A DNA stretch of 64,000 nucleotides from contig CAJJCB010000027.1 of NCBI GenBank assembly GCA_905182565.1, positions 186,001 to 250,000 on the forward strand, read 5' to 3'. Source of the DNA: Acidimicrobiaceae bacterium (GTDB lineage: Bacteria > Actinomycetota > Acidimicrobiia > Acidimicrobiales > Poriferisodalaceae). The translations under genes were made by a program, and so were the position numbers. The notes under the pieces were generated by a model. The model did no database searches. It saw nothing but the letters and a program-made list of their open reading frames with translations, and had not been told where the DNA came from. Below, in pieces: positions 61,536 to 64,000 of the stretch. Position 1 is the first letter of the stretch. Each line of letters begins with the position of its first letter.

Positions 61536-62149
61536 TATAAATTCCCCTGATCAATGTCGTTTGCTTTTATCAACCTAAAATTTATGAGGTCTATAGTAAT
61601 CATAGGCTTGATTCCTTTAGCGGAGGTATCGATTACGGTCTACCAGTTCGCAGAGGAATTAAAACTATTTCGAAAACTGAACCAAAGTTGAGACAGCTTG
61701 GTCGAAAAATTCTCAAAGTAGTATTAAATTTTTTAGTTCTCCACAGAAATAGTTTGCTGAGGATTTCATCTGAATAAGCAGGCAAGCAACGATTATCAAA
61801 ATGGATGCCACCACATTCACACCCTTCGCAGATGCGTCGGTTTTGATTTGATCTAGGTTTATGATTACAAAACGCAAGATTTAAGGCGTTTCTGGAAATT
61901 TAGGTAGCTGAGTTTGAGCAAGGCCCCTATTGAATGAGTTGGGTGTTTTAGTGAATAGATTCGTGATGTTCGTCGTCTTGTTAGGGTTCGGCATTGGATT
62001 TGTTCTAATTTTTGGCTAATCCAATGCTTTAGTCTCACAAAACCTGCCGTTGTTTTTACCATTGCGAACCTGGGCGACTGAGCAGCCAACTTTCATTCAA
62101 TAATTGTGATTTGTCGTTGAGTCTCGCTCACGCAGGTACGGTTGACGGC
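61536..62149. other. Long gap before proC
   Basis: About 610 bases with no convincing gene of normal size. Frames here are short and lack motifs, apart from a 22-codon hydrophobic frame at 61951-62019 listed separately. It is likely to contain the divergent promoters of the Ddn-type gene and of proC. I see no tRNA or riboswitch fold. Confidence 0.5.
61951..62019 (+). CDS. Possible 22-residue hydrophobic peptide
   Basis: GTG at 61951 opens a frame reading MNRFVMFVVLLGFGIG then FVLIFG with a stop at 62017-62019. Composition is that of a single membrane helix with a basic N-terminus. No clear Shine-Dalgarno, and it could be chance in a 600-base gap. Confidence 0.2.
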   Translation: MNRFVMFVVLLGFGIGFVLIFG

Positions 62150-62932
62150 ATGGCTGATCTATTAATTGTTGGCGGTGGCAAGATGGGCGAAGCGTTACTT
62201 GGAGGCTTGTTAAATGCCGGCCATGAACGAAATAAGATCGTAGTCGTTGAGCCACTAGAAGAACGAAGAATAGAAATAAGCAAACGATACGGAATCGTGT
62301 GTTCGAGTGAAGTTGAGCCGTGTCACGGAGCAATTTTGGCAACGAAGCCAAATATTGTCCCTGAGGTTGCCTCATTATTGACCGAAACAGGTGTCAAACG
62401 AGTGCTTTCGATTGCAGCAGGAGTTACCACTTCAACAATTGATGATTCCACGGGAGGCAAAGTTCCAGTTATTAGAGCCATGCCGAATACACCAGCTTTA
62501 GTTGGTGAGGGCGCATCAGCTATTTGTGGCAACTCAGCGGCGACCGAAGACGACTTTGTGTGGGCAGAATCAATTCTTGGAGCAGTTGGTCTCGTGGTGA
62601 GAACTAATGAGGCACTCTTAAATTCAGTTACGGGACTCTCAGGCTCAGGACCTGCATATATTTTTTTAGTTGCTGAAGCGCTTATAGATGCAGGTGTCCT
62701 TGTCGGACTTCCTAGAAAAATATCAACTGACTTAACAATCCAAACATTGCTCGGTGCTGCAAAACTGCTTGCAGAGGGTAAACCAGCAGCAGAACTTCGC
62801 GCGGATGTGACATCACCTGGTGGAACCACCGCTGCTGGCCTTCATGAGCTAGAAAAAAACGGAATGCGAGTAGCTTTAGCCTCAGCAGTTAAAGCTGCTA
62901 CCCAACGATCAGAGGAATTAGGTCGGTCATAG
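62150..62932 (+). CDS. proC: Pyrroline-5-carboxylate reductase ProC
   Basis: A 260-aa enzyme for the last step of proline synthesis. LLIVGGGKMGEALLGGLLNAG is the NAD(P)-binding site, VIRAMPNTPALVGEGASAI the central block, and TGLSGSGPAYIF plus SPGGTTAAGLHELE the C-terminal signature. The ATG at 62150 is preferred over an upstream start at 62111. The next gene begins 2 bp after its stop. Confidence 0.96.
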   Translation: MADLLIVGGGKMGEALLGGLLNAGHERNKIVVVEPLEERRIEISKRYGIVCSSEVEPCHGAILATKPNIVPEVASLLTETGVKRVLSIAAGVTTSTIDDSTGGKVPVIRAMPNTPALVGEGASAICGNSAATEDDFVWAESILGAVGLVVRTNEALLNSVTGLSGSGPAYIFLVAEALIDAGVLVGLPRKISTDLTIQTLLGAAKLLAEGKPAAELRADVTSPGGTTAAGLHELEKNGMRVALASAVKAATQRSEELGRS

Positions 62933-62934
62933 AA

Positions 62935-63735
62935 ATGAACGAATATGACACCATTACGTGCCTTACAGATTTAGGAACATCCAACGAGTCTGTGGGTATT
63001 CTCCACTCTGTAATTCGTGAAATTACGCCAAAAACGCGAATTCTTGATCTCTGCCATGAAATAGCACCCGGAGATACTAAATCCGCCGCTTTGATGCTTG
63101 CTCGAAGTGTTCCCTATCTGCGACCGGGAATTGTTTTAGTTGCTATTGGACAACACTTAGAAAGACCGGCAATAGCGGTTGAAGTAGGTAATGGCCAATC
63201 GATATTAGTCGGACCTGACAATGGCACTTTAGGTGCTGCAGTCGCTGTTGTTGGCGGCGCTCAACACGCGATCCAGTTAGTAAAACCGGAACACCATATT
63301 GAATCACCTGGTGCTGTAGATCCGGGACGTGACGTCATCGCCCCGATAGCTGCAAAGTTGGCTGCGGGTTCGTCGCTGGACGAGCTAGGCAAAATGATTG
63401 ATCCAAATCTTTTGTTACCCTCATTAATGCCCGTTACGCGAACCGAGACTGACGGTGCTGTTTCCGCCGAGGTTCTTTGGGTAGATAGATTTGGCTCCGC
63501 CCAACTTAATTTAGATAAAGATCTTCTAACAGAGTTAGGAGATATTCTTGTTGTTGAATTTAACGATGAAAAAAGAGTGGTTCGCCTTCAAAAAGCACTT
63601 GATGTAGCTTCTGGCCAGATGGCTCTTGTTGAAGATATACATGGGCTTATATCGTTAGTCATTGGCCAAGGAGACGGCGTGGCCACACCAGGGCTTGCGG
63701 CTGGGTCGGCTGTAACAATCCGTCAGCCATCATGA
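62935..63735 (+). CDS. DUF62 (SAM hydroxide adenosyltransferase-type) protein lacking usual catalytic residues
   Basis: A 266-aa DUF62-family protein with TDLGTSNESVG at the N-terminus, LDLCHEIAPGDT and LVGPDNGTLGAAV. Active members usually carry VVDPGVG..RR and TFHGRD motifs supplying Asp, Arg and His. Here the first place reads LVAIGQHLERPAIAVE, two residues shorter with no Asp, and the second reads AVDPGRDVIAP with Pro130 in place of His. SAM hydrolysis is therefore doubtful; it may only bind a ligand. It follows proC by 2 bp and overlaps a 29-codon gene by 4 nt. Confidence 0.8.
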   Translation: MNEYDTITCLTDLGTSNESVGILHSVIREITPKTRILDLCHEIAPGDTKSAALMLARSVPYLRPGIVLVAIGQHLERPAIAVEVGNGQSILVGPDNGTLGAAVAVVGGAQHAIQLVKPEHHIESPGAVDPGRDVIAPIAAKLAAGSSLDELGKMIDPNLLLPSLMPVTRTETDGAVSAEVLWVDRFGSAQLNLDKDLLTELGDILVVEFNDEKRVVRLQKALDVASGQMALVEDIHGLISLVIGQGDGVATPGLAAGSAVTIRQPS

Positions 63736-63821
63736 GACTAGGAACTACGGTTGCAGTCGGGATACTTTTAACTTTGATAGTGGTCGCTGCAACCGTTCAA
63801 TTAATTGCACTCGCCCTATAA
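63732..63821 (+). CDS. Small single-helix membrane protein (29 aa)
   Basis: ATG at 63732 overlaps the DUF62 stop (ATGA), and the frame reads MRLGTTVAVGILLTLIVV then AATVQLIALAL, stopping at 63821. It is one membrane helix with a short basic start. The ATGA coupling, typical of real genes throughout this window, argues that it is translated. No family recognised. Confidence 0.5.
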   Translation: MRLGTTVAVGILLTLIVVAATVQLIALAL

Positions 63822-63869
63822 TCAAAGAGGATAGTTTGATTTAACGGTCGTTTTTTAACTTAAAAGTTG

Positions 63870-64000
63870 TTAAGTATCTAGTAGGTTGTAATTGCTAACT
63901 TTTTTATTAGCTAATGCTGCAGCAACAGAAGTTGCTGCAGCTTGATTAACTCTTATGGGACGGTTTCCCCTTGTCCATCGTGATCTTAGGTTTGAGTCAC
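63870..64000 (-). CDS. C-terminal fragment of an unrecognised gene (runs off the right edge)
   Basis: A minus-strand frame is open from the window edge to a TAA at 63872-63870. The visible 43 codons read ...LRSRWTRGNRPIRVNQ, then AAATSVAAALANKKVSNYNLLDT. It is basic, then alanine-rich. The palindromic GCTGCAGCAAC/GTTGCTGCAGC inside it is just the AAAT.VAAA coding run. I do not recognise the protein. It converges on the DUF62 genes with a 48-base gap. Confidence 0.45.
   Translation of the reverse strand, partial: DSNLRSRWTRGNRPIRVNQAAATSVAAALANKKVSNYNLLDT

Noticed and set aside
63916-63941. Perfect 11-bp stem hairpin GCTGCAGCAAC/GTTGCTGCAGC near the right edge
   Set aside because: It lies inside a minus-strand coding frame (AAATSVAAA) open to the edge, and no T-tract follows, so it is more likely codon-driven than a terminator.
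1-64000. CRISPR arrays, transposases, integrases
   Set aside because: No regularly spaced repeats, DDE-transposase frames or integrase motifs were found; the repeat-bounded segments carry no recombinase.

Overview
The window looks like a chromosomal piece of an uncultured actinobacterium, most likely a marine member of class Acidimicrobiia (inference). The main reason is the cell-envelope locus at 35.3-42.8 kb: tRNA-Leu(CAG), fhaA, fhaB, pstP, rodA/ftsW, pbpA, pknB and crgA keep the order known from mycobacteria. DUF3499, a DUF2520 gene next to panC, a DinB/mycothiol-type isomerase-fold protein, F420-dependent enzymes and many CaiB/BaiF CoA-transferases and acyl-CoA dehydrogenases also fit. 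Base composition is moderate, with GTG and TTG starts and frequent 4-nt ATGA overlaps. No phage, insertion sequence or CRISPR array was seen.

Region by region. 0-1.2 kb: end of an ole cluster (oleA plus the start of oleB). 1.4-6.1 kb: DUF427, a DinB-type protein, then an MBL hydrolase with a large arylsulfatase. 6.1-22.4 kb: a catabolic block with SDRs, a CoA-transferase, two sister nitroreductases, a class V aminotransferase, an unrecognised 375-aa protein, a three-subunit xanthine/CO-dehydrogenase-type molybdoenzyme with a MoaD-like protein, an MFS transporter, an F420-dependent oxidoreductase, an acyl-CoA ligase and an acyl-CoA dehydrogenase. The substrate cannot be read from the sequence. 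22.6-25.1 kb: pantothenate genes DUF2520-panC-panB. 25.2-26.5 kb: a Rieske oxygenase gene between 25-bp direct repeats. 26.6-29.0 kb: a Cas4/AddB-like Fe-S nuclease joined to an RNase H-like exonuclease. 29.1-33.5 kb: a DUF4177-like/DUF2061 pair and an AroM-DUF917-HyuA operon. 33.7-35.2 kb: small regulatory or hypothetical genes.

42.8-52.6 kb: MGMT, nitroreductases, a glutaryl-CoA-dehydrogenase-like enzyme, an MBL-rhodanese pair, a ClC channel, larB-larC and pheA. 52.6-54.4 kb: a duplication of the pheA tail plus tRNA-Ser, with a methyltransferase gene between the two copies. 54.8-64 kb: two more tRNAs, small membrane and hypothetical proteins, a fused double CoA-transferase, an F420 (Ddn-type) reductase, proC, a divergent DUF62 protein and a partial gene at the edge.

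The observations most worth following are: (1) a PbpA homologue in the pknB operon that has lost the SxxK serine and lysine and has KIG for KTG; (2) the pheA/tRNA-Ser duplication, where each copy keeps what the other lost; (3) the stand-alone Fe-S nuclease-HhH-RNase H protein; (4) the Rieske gene between direct repeats; (5) a fused CoA-transferase with a catalytic Asp in only one half; and (6) a DUF62 protein lacking the usual Asp-Arg-His residues. Functions come from motif recognition by eye, without database searches.
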